A DNA stretch of 64,000 nucleotides. It comes from Thalassovita gelatinovora (lineage in GTDB: Bacteria; Pseudomonadota; Alphaproteobacteria; Rhodobacterales; Rhodobacteraceae). The stretch spans positions 420,033 through 484,032 of the forward strand of contig NZ_CYSA01000026.1 in the NCBI RefSeq assembly GCF_001458355.1. The letters are read 5' to 3'. The translations under genes and the position numbers were made by a program. Position 1 is the stretch's first letter. The number at the start of each line of letters is the position of its first letter. Below the pieces are notes generated by a model, which made no database searches, was not told the origin of the DNA, and was given only the letters and a program-made list of their open reading frames with translations. Shown one piece after another: positions 19,806 through 29,515 of the stretch.

Positions 19806-20453
19806 ATGGATGTCGATCTGATGCTGCGGGTCTACCCGTATTTCCTGCAAGCGGCCTGGGTAACGATAGAATTGTCGGTGCTGACGACAATTCTGGGGCT
19901 GACCTGCGGCACGCTTGGGGCGGCTGCGCGGTTGTCGCGGTTTCGCGTTTTGCGGATCATCGGCGCCACATATGTCAGCCTCATTCGCGGTACGCCCGCG
20001 CTGATCCAGTTGTTCATCCTGTATTTTGGCGGCCCACAGATCGGCATCCAACTCGATGCCTTCGAGGCCGGGGTGATCGGCCTTGGCGTCAATATCGGGG
20101 CTTATATGACCGAAACCATTCGCGGTTCGATCATAGCCATTGACAAAGGCCAGAGCGAAGCGGCCCGTACCGTCGGCCTGAGCAAGATGCAAGCGATGCG
20201 CCATGTGATCCTGCCTCAGGCAATGCGGTTGATGATCCGCCCGCTTGGGGTGAACATCAACGCGCTGATCAAGGGGACCGCGCTGGTGGCTGCGATTTCG
20301 GTGGTGGAACTGACTTATACCGCACAGCGCTATATCGGGTCGACCTACCGGCCGTTCGAAATGTTTTTGCTCTCCGGCGTCCTGTACATGGTCATTATTT
20401 ATGTGACCGGTCGCGGGGTTGCCTGGCTTGACCGCAAGGCGCGGATCGTATGA
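19806..20453 (+). CDS. polar amino-acid ABC transporter permease 1
   Basis: 215 residues, HisM/GlnP type (BPD_transp_1). About five membrane helices; FVTLIRGTPALIQ-like sequence appears here as YVSLIRGTPALIQLFIL, and the EAA loop reads GQSEAARTVGLSKMQAMRHVILPQAMR, which contacts the ATPase. The ATG follows a GGGAG site 8 bases away and only 12 bases after the creatininase gene. It forms a heterodimer with the next gene's product in the inner membrane. Confidence 0.93.
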   Translation: MDVDLMLRVYPYFLQAAWVTIELSVLTTILGLTCGTLGAAARLSRFRVLRIIGATYVSLIRGTPALIQLFILYFGGPQIGIQLDAFEAGVIGLGVNIGAYMTETIRGSIIAIDKGQSEAARTVGLSKMQAMRHVILPQAMRLMIRPLGVNINALIKGTALVAAISVVELTYTAQRYIGSTYRPFEMFLLSGVLYMVIIYVTGRGVAWLDRKARIV

Positions 20454-20480
20454 GCGCGCATCAGATCATTGGAGGCCGCA

Positions 20481-21137
20481 ATGGGTCTTGATTTTTCCGT
20501 CGTCCCGCAGTTTTACGACATCATTCTGATCGGCGTGCTGTGGACCGTTGCGATCACAGTCGCCTCGGCGCTTCTCAGTTTTTTCGGCGGCATCGTCTTT
20601 GCCGTGGTTGCACTTTATGGGCATTGGTCGATCCGGCTGCCGTTTCGGGGGTTTGCCTGGCTGTTCATGGGGACACCACTGCTCTTGCAGTTGTTCCTGA
20701 TCTATTTCGGGCTGGTGCAGATCGGGGTCGATCTGCCGGCCTTCGTGGCTGGGGTGATCGGGCTGGGGCTGCACTTTGCGGTCTACAATTCGGAACTGAT
20801 CCAGACCGCGATCATTGCCGTCGACAAGGGGCAGATGGAAGCGGCCCGCACGTTGGGCCTGTCGAACGGCCAGGCGCTGCGCAAGGTCGTGATACCGCAA
20901 GCGGTGCGCGACGTGCTGCCGCCGATCGGCAACAACATGATCGCGCTTTTGAAAGATTCCGCGCTGGTTTCGGTGATCGGGGTGTCCGAACTGACACTTT
21001 CGGCCCAGCGGGCCATCGGACGCACCTACCGGCCGTTTGAATTCTATGTGGTTGCCGCGGCCTGTTACTACATCATCAATCTGGGGATGGAAGCCGTGCT
21101 GCGCCGGATCGAACGCCGCACCGCGCTCTCTCGCTGA
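20481..21137 (+). CDS. polar amino-acid ABC transporter permease 2
   Basis: 218 residues from ATG 20481, chosen because GGAGG lies five bases upstream; an in-frame TTG at 20469 overlaps that site. Same family as permease 1, with [17 protein letters not shown] and the EAA loop [20 protein letters not shown]. Five hydrophobic helices are visible. The gap of 27 bases to permease 1 and 17 to the ATPase gene supports one transcript. Confidence 0.93.
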   Translation: MGLDFSVVPQFYDIILIGVLWTVAITVASALLSFFGGIVFAVVALYGHWSIRLPFRGFAWLFMGTPLLLQLFLIYFGLVQIGVDLPAFVAGVIGLGLHFAVYNSELIQTAIIAVDKGQMEAARTLGLSNGQALRKVVIPQAVRDVLPPIGNNMIALLKDSALVSVIGVSELTLSAQRAIGRTYRPFEFYVVAAACYYIINLGMEAVLRRIERRTALSR

Positions 21138-21154
21138 ACCCACAAGGAACAGAT

Positions 21155-21925
21155 ATGACCGATACCCAGCATTTCGTCGAAATCCGTCACGCCCAGAAGG
21201 CATATGGCGATCTCGAAGTTCTCAAGGACATCAGCCTCAACGTCGAACGCGGTCAGATCGTGGCCATCATCGGCCCGTCCGGCTCGGGCAAATCGACCTT
21301 GTTGCGGGCGATCAACGATCTCGATGCGCTGACCAGCGGGGAAATCTGGCTTGACGGGGTGCAGGTCAACAAGACGCTGCCGCACCGACAATATGAAAAA
21401 CACATCAACCAGATGCGCCAACAGATCGGCATGGTGTTTCAGCATTTTAACTTGTTTCCGCATCTAAACGTGCGCGACAACGTGACGATGGCCCCGAAGC
21501 TGCTCAAAGGCATTTCCAAGGCTGAAGCGGATACGCTGGCCGAAGAACAACTGGCCCATGTTGGCATGCTGGAACGGATCGATTTTTATCCGTCGCAGCT
21601 TTCGGGCGGGCAGAAACAACGCGTCGCCATCGCACGGGCGCTGGCGATGAAGCCCAAGCTGATGCTGTTTGACGAAGCCACCTCGGCGCTGGATCCGGAA
21701 CTGGTCGAAGAGGTCAATCTGGTGATGAAAAAGCTCGCCGAAGAAGACATGACGATGATCATCGTCACCCATGAAATGGATTTCGCGGCGTCGGTCTGCG
21801 ACCGGGTGCTGTTCATGGATCAGGGGGTCGTGGTCGAAGAAGGCCCGCCCGAAAAGATCTTCCGCAACCCCGATAAGGACAGAACCCGCGAATTCCTGCG
21901 CAAACATCTTGAAGGTGCAAAGTGA
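21155..21925 (+). CDS. polar amino-acid ABC transporter ATP-binding protein
   Basis: 256 residues. Walker [10 protein letters not shown] (about 42-50), signature [15 protein letters not shown], Walker [15 protein letters not shown] and switch VTHEMDFA are all intact. HisP/GlnQ family, which energises import of polar or cationic amino acids. The stop overlaps the aminotransferase start as GTGA, coupling transport and catabolic genes. Confidence 0.95.
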   Translation: MTDTQHFVEIRHAQKAYGDLEVLKDISLNVERGQIVAIIGPSGSGKSTLLRAINDLDALTSGEIWLDGVQVNKTLPHRQYEKHINQMRQQIGMVFQHFNLFPHLNVRDNVTMAPKLLKGISKAEADTLAEEQLAHVGMLERIDFYPSQLSGGQKQRVAIARALAMKPKLMLFDEATSALDPELVEEVNLVMKKLAEEDMTMIIVTHEMDFAASVCDRVLFMDQGVVVEEGPPEKIFRNPDKDRTREFLRKHLEGAK

Positions 21926-23274
21926 CCGACCAGCCATCCCATCTTTTTTACCAATCCCGCAACCCTCGTCCGTTCCTGGACCGGGGCGAAGGTATCTATC
22001 TGTTCGACCAGTCGGGCAAGCGCTACATTGATGGGTCTTCGGGCGCAATGGTGTCCAATATTGGCCATTCCAACCCGCGCGTTCTGGCCAAGATGAAGGC
22101 GCAGATGGACAAGGCGACCTTTGGCTACCGGTTGCATTTCCGCACCGAAGCGTCGGAAAATCTGGCCGCCAAGACCGCGCAGATGATGCCCGAAGGATTG
22201 GACCGCGTGTTTTTTGTTTCGGGTGGGTCCGAAGCGGTGGAAAGCGCGGTCAAACTGGCGCGCCAGTACAAGATCACCCAAGGCGAGGACAGCCGCTGGA
22301 AAGTGATTTCCCGCTTTCCATCCTACCACGGCTGCACGCTTGGGGCGCTTGACCTGACCGGCTATGACCCGCTGACGCAACCCTTCGCCCCGATGATGCG
22401 CGGCATGCCCAAGATCCCGGCCCCAGCCACCTATCTCGACCGCGATAACCTGACAGAACATGAACGCGGGCTGAAATATGCCGAAATGCTGCGCGACAAG
22501 ATCGTTGCCGAAGGCCCCGATACGGTGCTGGCCTTCATCATGGAACCGGTTGGCGGTGCTTCGACCGGCGCGTTGGTTGCGCCTGACAGCTATTACGGCC
22601 GCATCCGCGAAATCTGCGACGAATTCGGCGTGCTGCTGATCTATGACGAAGTGATGACGGGCGTGGGCCGCACCGGACGGTTCCTTGCCGCCGAACATTG
22701 GGGGATCATCCCCGATATCGTCGCGATGTCCAAAGGCTTCGGTTCGGGCTATGCGCCGCTCGGGGCGACCGTGGCCGGAAGCCGGATCGTCGAACCGATC
22801 CTTGATGCGGGTGGGTTCCAGCATGGGTTTACCTATGCCGGCAACCCGATGGCCTGTTCGGCAGGTTTGGCCGTACTGGAAGAAATCGAATCCGAGGGAT
22901 TGGTGGCCAATGCCGCCGCGATGGGCGACGTGCTGATCGCCCGCATGCAGGGGCTGATGGCGCGGTATCCGTTCATCGGTGACGTGCGCGGCAAAGGGTT
23001 GCTGACCGCTTTTGAATTCGTTTCCGACCGCGATACGATGGAACCGCTGCCGGTCGGGCTGAACGCGTTTTCGCAGCTTGTAGAACGCGCTTATGAACGC
23101 GGGCTGATCATCTATTCGCGCCGCACTCGTGGTGGCGCGGCAGGCGATCATTTCCTGCTTGCCCCGCCGCTGATCATCACCGAAGCCCAGATCGACGAAA
23201 TGATGTCCATCCTGACCGACAGTCTGGATGCGTTCGCCGCCGATGCCGGGCTCGAGGTGGAGCCTTCGGCATGA
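21922..23274 (+). CDS. class III (omega/acetylornithine-type) aminotransferase
   Basis: 450 residues from a GTG that overlaps the ATPase stop. PLP-dependent fold type I enzyme; the PLP lysine is in [15 protein letters not shown], the cofactor-binding Asp in [15 protein letters not shown], and the phosphate-binding run [19 protein letters not shown] is intact. Members of this class move an amino group from the end of an omega- or beta-amino acid or diamine to pyruvate or 2-oxoglutarate. In this operon it is followed by a CoA-transferase of 3-oxoacid type, so a beta-amino acid giving a 3-oxo acid is the simplest reading. Exact substrate is unknown. Confidence 0.9.
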   Translation: MTDQPSHLFYQSRNPRPFLDRGEGIYLFDQSGKRYIDGSSGAMVSNIGHSNPRVLAKMKAQMDKATFGYRLHFRTEASENLAAKTAQMMPEGLDRVFFVSGGSEAVESAVKLARQYKITQGEDSRWKVISRFPSYHGCTLGALDLTGYDPLTQPFAPMMRGMPKIPAPATYLDRDNLTEHERGLKYAEMLRDKIVAEGPDTVLAFIMEPVGGASTGALVAPDSYYGRIREICDEFGVLLIYDEVMTGVGRTGRFLAAEHWGIIPDIVAMSKGFGSGYAPLGATVAGSRIVEPILDAGGFQHGFTYAGNPMACSAGLAVLEEIESEGLVANAAAMGDVLIARMQGLMARYPFIGDVRGKGLLTAFEFVSDRDTMEPLPVGLNAFSQLVERAYERGLIIYSRRTRGGAAGDHFLLAPPLIITEAQIDEMMSILTDSLDAFAADAGLEVEPSA

Positions 23275-23762
23275 CACTTCGTCTCGCTTCTCCTGCTGAC
23301 GCTCCGGCAATCGCGGCATTGCTTGCCCGGTTGGCGGATGAAACCGGCGATGGCGCGCGCTTTGCCTCCACGCCCGACACGATCCGCGCCCATGGCTTTG
23401 GCCCGACGGCGCTGTTTGCAACGATGATTGCGGAACATGACAGCCGCGCCACCGGCATCGCGCTGTTTTTCCGTCATTATTCAAGCACAAGGGGGCAACC
23501 CGGTGTTTACGTCCAAGACCTGTGGACCGCGCCCGAACTGCGCGGGCAGGGGCTTGGCGCGCGGTTGCTGGCCGCCGTTGCGGATCACGCGCGGCGTGGT
23601 TGGGGGGCGTGTTACATGGCATTGACCACGCATGGCCATAACGACGCGGCCCGGGCTTTCTACACCCGGCTGGGATTCACCGCGCAGCCCGACGATATTC
23701 CGATGGCGCTTGACGGGGCCGCCTTTTCGGATTTCGGCCCCGATGCGGGAGCCTCCGCATGA
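23271..23762 (+). CDS. GNAT acetyltransferase resembling diamine N-acetyltransferases
   Basis: 163 residues, one GNAT domain. The acetyl-CoA site is PELRGQGLGARLLAAVADHA. The run IALFFRHYSSTRGQPGVYVQDLW strongly recalls spermidine/spermine and diamine acetyltransferases, whose equivalent reads like ALYFFNFSTFLGRPGIYLEDL. It therefore probably acetylates a terminal amino group of a diamine or diamino acid. The ATG overlaps the aminotransferase stop, and its own stop overlaps the next start, so it is an integral pathway gene rather than a passenger. Confidence 0.82.
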   Translation: MTLRLASPADAPAIAALLARLADETGDGARFASTPDTIRAHGFGPTALFATMIAEHDSRATGIALFFRHYSSTRGQPGVYVQDLWTAPELRGQGLGARLLAAVADHARRGWGACYMALTTHGHNDAARAFYTRLGFTAQPDDIPMALDGAAFSDFGPDAGASA

Positions 23763-24451
23763 GACTGCCTGACAAAACCACTACGATCGAAGACGCGCTG
23801 GCCGGTATTGCCGACGGCGCAACCGTGATGATCGGCGGGTTCGGGGTGCCCGGCACGCCGTTCACCCTGATCCACGAACTGGTGCGGCAAGGGGCGCAAA
23901 ACCTGACGGTGATCAAGAATGACGCGAATGAAACCGATATGGGCGTCGATCATTTGCTGGCTTCGGGACAGGTCGCGCGGCTGATCACCACCCATATCGG
24001 TCTCAATCCGCGCGCCATGGCGTTGATGAACGAAGGCCGCCTTGAGGTGGAATTCAACGCGCAGGGCATCTTGGCCGAACGTGTGCGCGCCGGTGGGGCC
24101 GGGTTGGGCGGCATCCTTACCGATATCGCCGAAGATACCGAACTGGCCGAGGGCAAACAGACGCTGGCCATAGATGGCAAAAGCTACATCGTCGAAACCG
24201 CGCTGCGCGCCGATGTGGCGCTGATCCATGCCAACCGCGCCGATGCGTTCGGAAACCTTGATTACGTCGCCACCGCGCGCAATTTCAACCCGCTGATGGC
24301 GATGGCCGCATCTCGGGTGATTGCCGAGGCCGAACAGGTGCTGCCGATGGGCGGCTTGTCCCCCGATGACGTTCATACTCCGGGGCCTTTCGTCGACCAC
24401 GTCGTCGAACTTACCCAGATCAGCGAGGAATACGCCATTGTCCGACGCTAG
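23759..24451 (+). CDS. 3-oxoacid CoA-transferase, alpha subunit
   Basis: 230 residues, CoA-transferase family I, SCOT/AtoD/PcaI-like. Start motif ATVMIGGFGVPGTPFTLIHEL and the LADEVD-like glycine-rich region GGAGLGGILTDIAEDTELAEGK are typical. With the next gene it would transfer CoA from succinyl- or acetyl-CoA to an oxo acid. Its last 14 bases overlap the beta subunit from a TTG start, fitting 1:1 synthesis. Acetoacetate, 3-oxoadipate or another 3-oxo acid could be the acceptor; operon context favours a product of beta-amino acid transamination. Confidence 0.9.
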   Translation: MRLPDKTTTIEDALAGIADGATVMIGGFGVPGTPFTLIHELVRQGAQNLTVIKNDANETDMGVDHLLASGQVARLITTHIGLNPRAMALMNEGRLEVEFNAQGILAERVRAGGAGLGGILTDIAEDTELAEGKQTLAIDGKSYIVETALRADVALIHANRADAFGNLDYVATARNFNPLMAMAASRVIAEAEQVLPMGGLSPDDVHTPGPFVDHVVELTQISEEYAIVRR

Positions 24452-25091
24452 AAACCGCATGGTCGCCCGGGCCGCGCGTGAAATCGCACCGGGCATGGTG
24501 GTCAATCTGGGGATCGGTCTGCCGACTCAGGTGGTGAACCATTTGCCTGCCGATTTCCCGGTCTGTCTGCATACCGAAAACGGGCTTGCCGGCATCGGCC
24601 CGACCTTGCCGCCGGACCGGGCCGACCGGAATCTGATCGACGCGGGCGGGGCCTATGTTTCGACCGTACCGGGGTCGGCTTTCTTTGACAGCGCGGTCAG
24701 CTTCGCGCTGGTCCGGTCAGGGCGGCTCGACCTGACCATGCTGGGTGCTTTCGAAGTCAGTCAGGCCGGGGATCTTGCCAATTGGAAAGTGCCCGGCAAA
24801 TTTTCCCCGGGGCCGGGCGGCGGCATCGAATTGGCCCAGAAGGCGCGGCGCGTGATCGTGCTTTCAACCCATACCGACCGCGCTGGCAATCCCAAGCTGA
24901 AAACCGAATGCAGCCTGCCGCTGACCGCGCAGGGCTGCGTGGCGCGCGTGTTCACCGACATGGCGGTGATCGACATCACACCGGGCGGATTCGCACTTGT
25001 CGAACATGCGCAAGGGGTAAGCATTGCCGAGCTCACCGAAGCGACCGGCGCGCCCCTTTCCCTCCCGACCGGTGACATTCCCACATTCTGA
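24438..25091 (+). CDS. 3-oxoacid CoA-transferase, beta subunit
   Basis: 217 residues from the TTG at 24438, which has GAGGA eight bases upstream; the next ATG (24459) has no ribosome site. SCOT/AtoA/PcaJ family: VVNLGIGLPTQVVNHLP near the N-terminus and the catalytic glutamate in HTENGLAGIGP, which forms the enzyme-CoA thioester. The motif GGGIELAQKARRVIV and the ending NIPTF-like GDIPTF are also usual. It pairs with the preceding alpha subunit. Confidence 0.9.
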   Translation: MSDARNRMVARAAREIAPGMVVNLGIGLPTQVVNHLPADFPVCLHTENGLAGIGPTLPPDRADRNLIDAGGAYVSTVPGSAFFDSAVSFALVRSGRLDLTMLGAFEVSQAGDLANWKVPGKFSPGPGGGIELAQKARRVIVLSTHTDRAGNPKLKTECSLPLTAQGCVARVFTDMAVIDITPGGFALVEHAQGVSIAELTEATGAPLSLPTGDIPTF

Positions 25092-25099
25092 GGCAGATC

Positions 25100-26392
25100 A
25101 TGGACCAAGACACCAAAACCCGCATTCTCGGTGCTGTTGACGCCGGATTTGATGACCAGATCGGATTTCTGTCCGAACTGACCGCGCATCCCTCCACCCG
25201 TGGCAACGAACAAAGCGCCCAGACATTCATGGTCGAACAACTGGTTGCGCGGGACTACACGGTTGACCGCTGGCAGATCGACGTCAATGAAATCAGTGCA
25301 TTGCCCGGTTTTTCACCCGTTCTTGGCCCCTATGAAGACGCGGTGAACGTGGTCGGGGCCCATACGTCACGCACGCAAAAGGGGCGGTCGCTGATCCTCA
25401 ACGGTCATATCGATGTGGTGCCCGAAGGGCCGCTCGATATGTGGGACAGCCCGCCTTATGATCCGCGTGTCGATGACGGTTGGATGTATGGGCGCGGTGC
25501 CGGCGACATGAAGGCGGGGCTGGCGTCGAACCTGTTCGCGTTGGATGCGCTTGGGCGGCTTGGTCTGGCCCCTGCGGCGGATGTGTTTTATCAATCGGTA
25601 GTCGAAGAAGAATGCACCGGCAATGGGGCGCTGGCCTGTTTGGCCCGGGGCTACAAGGCCGACGCCGCGCTGATCCCGGAACCTTTTGCCGAAAAACTGG
25701 TCACCGCGCAGATCGGGGTGATCTGGTTTCAGGTTCATCTCAAGGGGCTGCCGACCCATGTCGCCTATGCGGGCAGTGGCGCCAACGCGATCGAAGCGTC
25801 GATCCCGCTGATTGCCGCGCTGCACGACATGGAATCGCGCTGGAACGCCCCGGAAAACCGGCCTGCCGACTATGCGCATATGGATCACACGCTCAACCTC
25901 AATATCGGCAAGATCGAGGGTGGCGACTGGACCAGTTCGGTCCCCGCATGGTGCGTTTTCGACGTCCGCATGGCGATTTTCCCGGGGCAAAGCATCGAAG
26001 CCGCCAAGGCAGACATCGAAGCGGTGCTGATGGAAGCGGCGCGGCAGAACGATTTCCTGAAAAACTCGCTGCCCGAAATCGTTTATCACGGTTTCCAGGC
26101 CGAAGGCTATGCGCTGTCTCAGGACGGGTCTGTTAATGCCAAGGCGGCGATTGGTGCGCTTGAATCGGCGCATGGCACGGTGAATGGGGATGCGCTTGAC
26201 AAAGCGGCGATCACCGCGACCACCGATGCGCGCTTCTTTGGCTTGTATGCCGACACCCCGGCGCTGGTCTATGGCCCGCGCGCCGAGGCAATCCATGGCT
26301 TCAACGAACGCGTCGACCTTGAAAGCATGCGCCGCGTTACCCAAGCCACGGCGCTGTTCATCGCCGATTGGTGCGGTCTCGAAGACATCTGA
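25100..26392 (+). CDS. ArgE/DapE-type M20 deacylase
   Basis: 430 residues. Zinc-dependent peptidase M20 fold: first metal His in LNGHIDVVPEGP, bridging Asp in YGRGAGDMKAG, catalytic Glu pair in SVVEEECTGNGALA, and a dimerisation domain (about 195-310) inserted between the catalytic halves. The family removes N-acyl groups from amino acids (acetylornithine, succinyl-diaminopimelate) or related amides. As last gene of the operon, with an acetyltransferase gene three places upstream, it may remove a protective acetyl group late in the pathway. Arginine biosynthesis is unlikely given the transport and CoA-transferase neighbours. Confidence 0.88.
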   Translation: MDQDTKTRILGAVDAGFDDQIGFLSELTAHPSTRGNEQSAQTFMVEQLVARDYTVDRWQIDVNEISALPGFSPVLGPYEDAVNVVGAHTSRTQKGRSLILNGHIDVVPEGPLDMWDSPPYDPRVDDGWMYGRGAGDMKAGLASNLFALDALGRLGLAPAADVFYQSVVEEECTGNGALACLARGYKADAALIPEPFAEKLVTAQIGVIWFQVHLKGLPTHVAYAGSGANAIEASIPLIAALHDMESRWNAPENRPADYAHMDHTLNLNIGKIEGGDWTSSVPAWCVFDVRMAIFPGQSIEAAKADIEAVLMEAARQNDFLKNSLPEIVYHGFQAEGYALSQDGSVNAKAAIGALESAHGTVNGDALDKAAITATTDARFFGLYADTPALVYGPRAEAIHGFNERVDLESMRRVTQATALFIADWCGLEDI

Positions 26393-26420
26393 TCTTCGCC
26401 ATCTCCGAAAGCTGGCCCGG

Positions 26421-27557
26421 TCAATCCAACGTCCGGCGAAAACGGGCCAGCGCGATCAGCGCAAAGATGATCACGAACACGATCAGGGCCGTCATCTGGG
26501 GATGTATGTTGGCTGGCCCGGCGCCTTTCAGCATCACCGCGCGGATCATCCGCAGGAAATGGGTCAGCGGCATCAATTCGCCGATCCATTGCGCCCAGAC
26601 CGGCATGCCCCGAAACGGGAACATGAAACCCGACAACATGATTGAAGGCAAAAAGAAAAAGAACGTCAGCTGCATCGCCTGCATCTGCGACCGCGAAACC
26701 GTCGAAATCGAATATCCCAGCAGGACCAGCGACAAAACGAACACCAGCACCCCCAGCAAAAGCAGCCCCAGATCGCCCACGAAGGGCACGTTGAACAGCA
26801 ATTTTGCCGCTCCCAGAACGACGATCACCTGCACCGCGCCAACGCCGAGATACGGTAAAACCTTGCCCAGCATGATTTCCGCGGCGGTGACCGGCATCGC
26901 CAGCAGGTTTTCCATCGTACCGCGTTCGGTTTCGCGGGTCAGCGCCATCGATGTCATCATCACCATGGTCATCTGCAAAATCACGCCCAGCAAACCGGGC
27001 ACGATGTTGTATTGGGTGATGCCTTCGGGATTGTAGCGGCGGTGGACGATGACATTCAGATGGCTGCGCGCGGTTTCTGCGGCCTGCGATGCGATGCCCA
27101 TTTCATGCAGCAACGCATCCGACGCCACCGTGCCCAGCGTCGAAATCGCGCCCGAAGCCACGGCGGGATCGGTGGCGTCGGCTTCGATCAACAGGGTCGG
27201 GCGGTCGCCCCGGTCCACCCGCAGACCGAAATCCGACGGGATCGTCACCACGAAGGCCACGGTGCCACGTTCGATCAAGGCTTCGGCTTCTGTGGCGCTG
27301 ACCGCGACGTGATCGAAACGGTAATAGCCGGTCAGTTCCAGCGCGCTGACGATTGCGCGGGTATAGTGATCCTGTGTCGGCGCGACCAAGGCTGCCGGCA
27401 GGTTCTTGGGATCGTTGTTGATCGCAAACCCGAACAGGATCAACTGCATCAGCGGCACACCCAGCATCATCGCAAATGTCACCCGGTCGCGGCGCATCTG
27501 GATGAATTCCTTTTTCCAAAGCGCGGTCAGGCGACGGATGGAAAAATACCGGCTCAT
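26421..27557 (-). CDS. ABC-2 type exporter permease (YbhR/YhhJ-like)
   Basis: 378 residues. One N-terminal helix (about 24-45, LGVPLMQLILFGFAI), a periplasmic domain of about 130 residues, then five helices from about 180 on, with the LPYLGVGAVQVIVVLG and MLSGFMFPFRGMPVWAQ pattern of ABC-2 permeases. Together with the ATPase and HlyD-like genes upstream it resembles the Escherichia coli YbhGFSR/YhiI-RbbA-YhhJ exporters, but only one permease gene is present, so it would act as a homodimer. Start overlaps the ATPase stop (ATGA). Drug or small-molecule export is inferred. Confidence 0.88.
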   Translation of the reverse strand: MSRYFSIRRLTALWKKEFIQMRRDRVTFAMMLGVPLMQLILFGFAINNDPKNLPAALVAPTQDHYTRAIVSALELTGYYRFDHVAVSATEAEALIERGTVAFVVTIPSDFGLRVDRGDRPTLLIEADATDPAVASGAISTLGTVASDALLHEMGIASQAAETARSHLNVIVHRRYNPEGITQYNIVPGLLGVILQMTMVMMTSMALTRETERGTMENLLAMPVTAAEIMLGKVLPYLGVGAVQVIVVLGAAKLLFNVPFVGDLGLLLLGVLVFVLSLVLLGYSISTVSRSQMQAMQLTFFFFLPSIMLSGFMFPFRGMPVWAQWIGELMPLTHFLRMIRAVMLKGAGPANIHPQMTALIVFVIIFALIALARFRRTLD

Positions 27558-28474
27558 TGCATGTTGTCCTGACCGTCAGCCATGAACCGGATAAAGGCAT
27601 CTTCCAGCGTGGTGTCGGCTGGCTGGCCCTGCACCCCGGTTGCCTGTACCGCATCCGCGACACTGCGTTTCAACGCGGCGGCGTCACGTCCCACCACGTG
27701 CAGCGTGGTGCCGAAATGGGTGACTTCATCCACACCCGGTTTTCCCGCCAACAGCTTCGCGGCGTCCGGAGTGTTCGGTCCTTCCAGCACCCAAGTGGTC
27801 AGCCCCGCCTTGGCAAGAACGTCGGCCACGGTGCCCGAAGCGACAAGCCTGCCGTAAGAAATATAGTTGATCCGGTGACAGCGCTCGGCTTCGTCCATGT
27901 AATGGGTCGACACCAAAACGGTCAGCCCGTTTTCCGCCCGCAGATGAATTTCGTCCCAGAATTCGCGCCGCGCCTTCGGGTCGACCCCCGCAGTCGGTTC
28001 GTCCAGCAGCAAAAGCCGCGGATTGTGCATCACGCAGGCGGCCAGCGCCAGACGCTGTTTCCAGCCCCCCGACAACGTCCCGGCCAATTGATCGCGTCGG
28101 GCCGTCAAACCCAGATCGGCCAAGGTGTCACGAACGAAGCTTTGAACGGGGTTCAATCCGTAAAGCCCGGCAACAAAAGCCAGATTTTCGGCGATGGTCA
28201 AATCTTCATACAGCGAAAATCGCTGGGTCATATAGCCGATTTCGCGCTTGATCAGATGCCGTTTGCGCAGATCGTGGCCCAGAACCCGACCGTGGCCTTC
28301 ATCCGCAGTCAGCAACCCGCACATGACCCGGATCGTTGTCGTTTTACCCGATCCGTTCGGCCCCAGAAAACCGGCAATTTCGCCCTGTTCGACCCGCATC
28401 GAAACATGATCAACCACGGTTCGGCCATCGAACCGTTTGACCAGCCCGGACACATCGATGGCCGGTTCGGTCAT
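27554..28474 (-). CDS. ABC exporter ATP-binding protein (YbhF-like)
   Basis: 306 residues from ATG 28474, which overlaps the HlyD gene stop as ATGA. The frame is open further upstream but that part has no similarity and overlaps the HlyD gene. Walker A GPNGSGKTT, signature LSGGWKQRLALAA, Walker B LLLLDEPTAGVDP and switch STHYMDEAERC are intact. C-terminal to the ABC domain is the roughly 80-residue tail common in drug-export ATPases. Unlike YbhF, it has a single ABC domain. Confidence 0.92.
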   Translation of the reverse strand: MTEPAIDVSGLVKRFDGRTVVDHVSMRVEQGEIAGFLGPNGSGKTTTIRVMCGLLTADEGHGRVLGHDLRKRHLIKREIGYMTQRFSLYEDLTIAENLAFVAGLYGLNPVQSFVRDTLADLGLTARRDQLAGTLSGGWKQRLALAACVMHNPRLLLLDEPTAGVDPKARREFWDEIHLRAENGLTVLVSTHYMDEAERCHRINYISYGRLVASGTVADVLAKAGLTTWVLEGPNTPDAAKLLAGKPGVDEVTHFGTTLHVVGRDAAALKRSVADAVQATGVQGQPADTTLEDAFIRFMADGQDNMQ

Positions 28475-29424
28475 TGTGCGGGCTCCGGCAGAATCGCATC
28501 GACGATCTGGCCGGGCTTCAGCCGTTTGTCGCTTTTGTCCGGGCGCGCTTCGACCATGAAGACCAGCTTTTGCCGGTTTTCGATTGAATAGATCACCGGC
28601 GGGGTGAATTCGGGTTCTTCCGCGATATAGCTGACCGTGGCCTCGGCACCTTCGCCGCAGCCGTCGCAATTGATCCGTAAACGGGTTCCGATGTTGATCG
28701 CCGCAATCGCCGTTTCTGGAACGTAGAGCCGGATAAACACCGTCCCGTCTGGCAGCAACGACAGGACCGGGGCCTGCGGTCCGGCGATTTCGCCTTCGTT
28801 GCGCAGGATTTCCGTCACCCGTCCATCGGCGGGGGCATAAAGCGTGCGTCGGCTCAATTGCCATTCGGCGGCGGCGACCCGGGCCTCGGCCTGTGCGACA
28901 TCGGCTTGGGCTGCGGCGATTTCATAGCTGCGCGCCGGCAGCCGCGCCACGGCAAGGTTGGCTTCAACTTCGATCACATGCGAATTGGCCACGTCCAGCC
29001 GGCTTTGTGCTTCGTCCAGCTGCGCTTGTGGGGCAACGCCGCGTTCTACCAGGCTGGAAACACGCGCCGTTTCGCGGGCGATTTCTTGTGCTTGGGCGCG
29101 GGCAGAGGCCAGATTGGCCTCGATCACACTGATTTCTTCCGCGCGGCGCCCTTCGCCCAGATTGGCCTGGCGGGCTTCGGCAGCGCGTAGGGCGGCTTCG
29201 GCTTCAGCCAGCGCGATGGTTGCGTCACCGCGTTCCAGTCGTACAAGAATGTCGCCTTTGGCGATCGCATCGCCACGGCTCAAGGTCATTTCCTCGATCC
29301 GCGCGGTTGCGACCGGGGCGATCAGCACATGTTCGGCTTCGACATAGCCGGTGGCAAGCGGCAGAACCGGAGCGCATTGCGCGAAAAGCGTGGAAAGTAG
29401 CGGGATAGCGCAAACGAAACTCAT
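28471..29424 (-). CDS. HlyD-family periplasmic adaptor (YbhG-like)
   Basis: 317 residues. A short hydrophobic N-terminus (MSFVCAIPLLSTLFAQCAP) acts as signal or anchor. Two lipoyl-like halves (YVEAEHVLIAPVATARIEEM and TLYAPADGRVTEILRNEGE) flank a long helical hairpin of about 110 residues rich in Ala, Glu and Arg. Promoter-proximal gene of the exporter operon, with GGAGG six bases before the ATG. It links the inner-membrane exporter to an outer-membrane factor that is not encoded here. Confidence 0.88.
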   Translation of the reverse strand: MSFVCAIPLLSTLFAQCAPVLPLATGYVEAEHVLIAPVATARIEEMTLSRGDAIAKGDILVRLERGDATIALAEAEAALRAAEARQANLGEGRRAEEISVIEANLASARAQAQEIARETARVSSLVERGVAPQAQLDEAQSRLDVANSHVIEVEANLAVARLPARSYEIAAAQADVAQAEARVAAAEWQLSRRTLYAPADGRVTEILRNEGEIAGPQAPVLSLLPDGTVFIRLYVPETAIAAINIGTRLRINCDGCGEGAEATVSYIAEEPEFTPPVIYSIENRQKLVFMVEARPDKSDKRLKPGQIVDAILPEPAQ

Positions 29425-29515
29425 AACTGCCTCCGGCCTGTGTCATCCCGATGATGCGGGTGAACCGCGCACGGCCCAACGTCCCATTCAGACCGATTCC
29501 CGTTCGGCCTGTGTA

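Noticed and set aside
21820..23622. A 600-residue open frame antisense to the aminotransferase and GNAT genes
   Set aside because: No family features, overlaps three coupled genes on the other strand.
18163..26392. Ectoine degradation operon
   Set aside because: The typical ectoine genes (eutD/doeA M24-type hydrolase, eutA-C, asnC) are absent, and the M20 deacylase is not of the doeB type.
28475..28864. N-terminal extension of the exporter ATPase gene
   Set aside because: It overlaps the HlyD-family gene completely, is Arg/Gly-rich shadow sequence, and the ATG at 28474 gives a normal ATPase with ATGA coupling.
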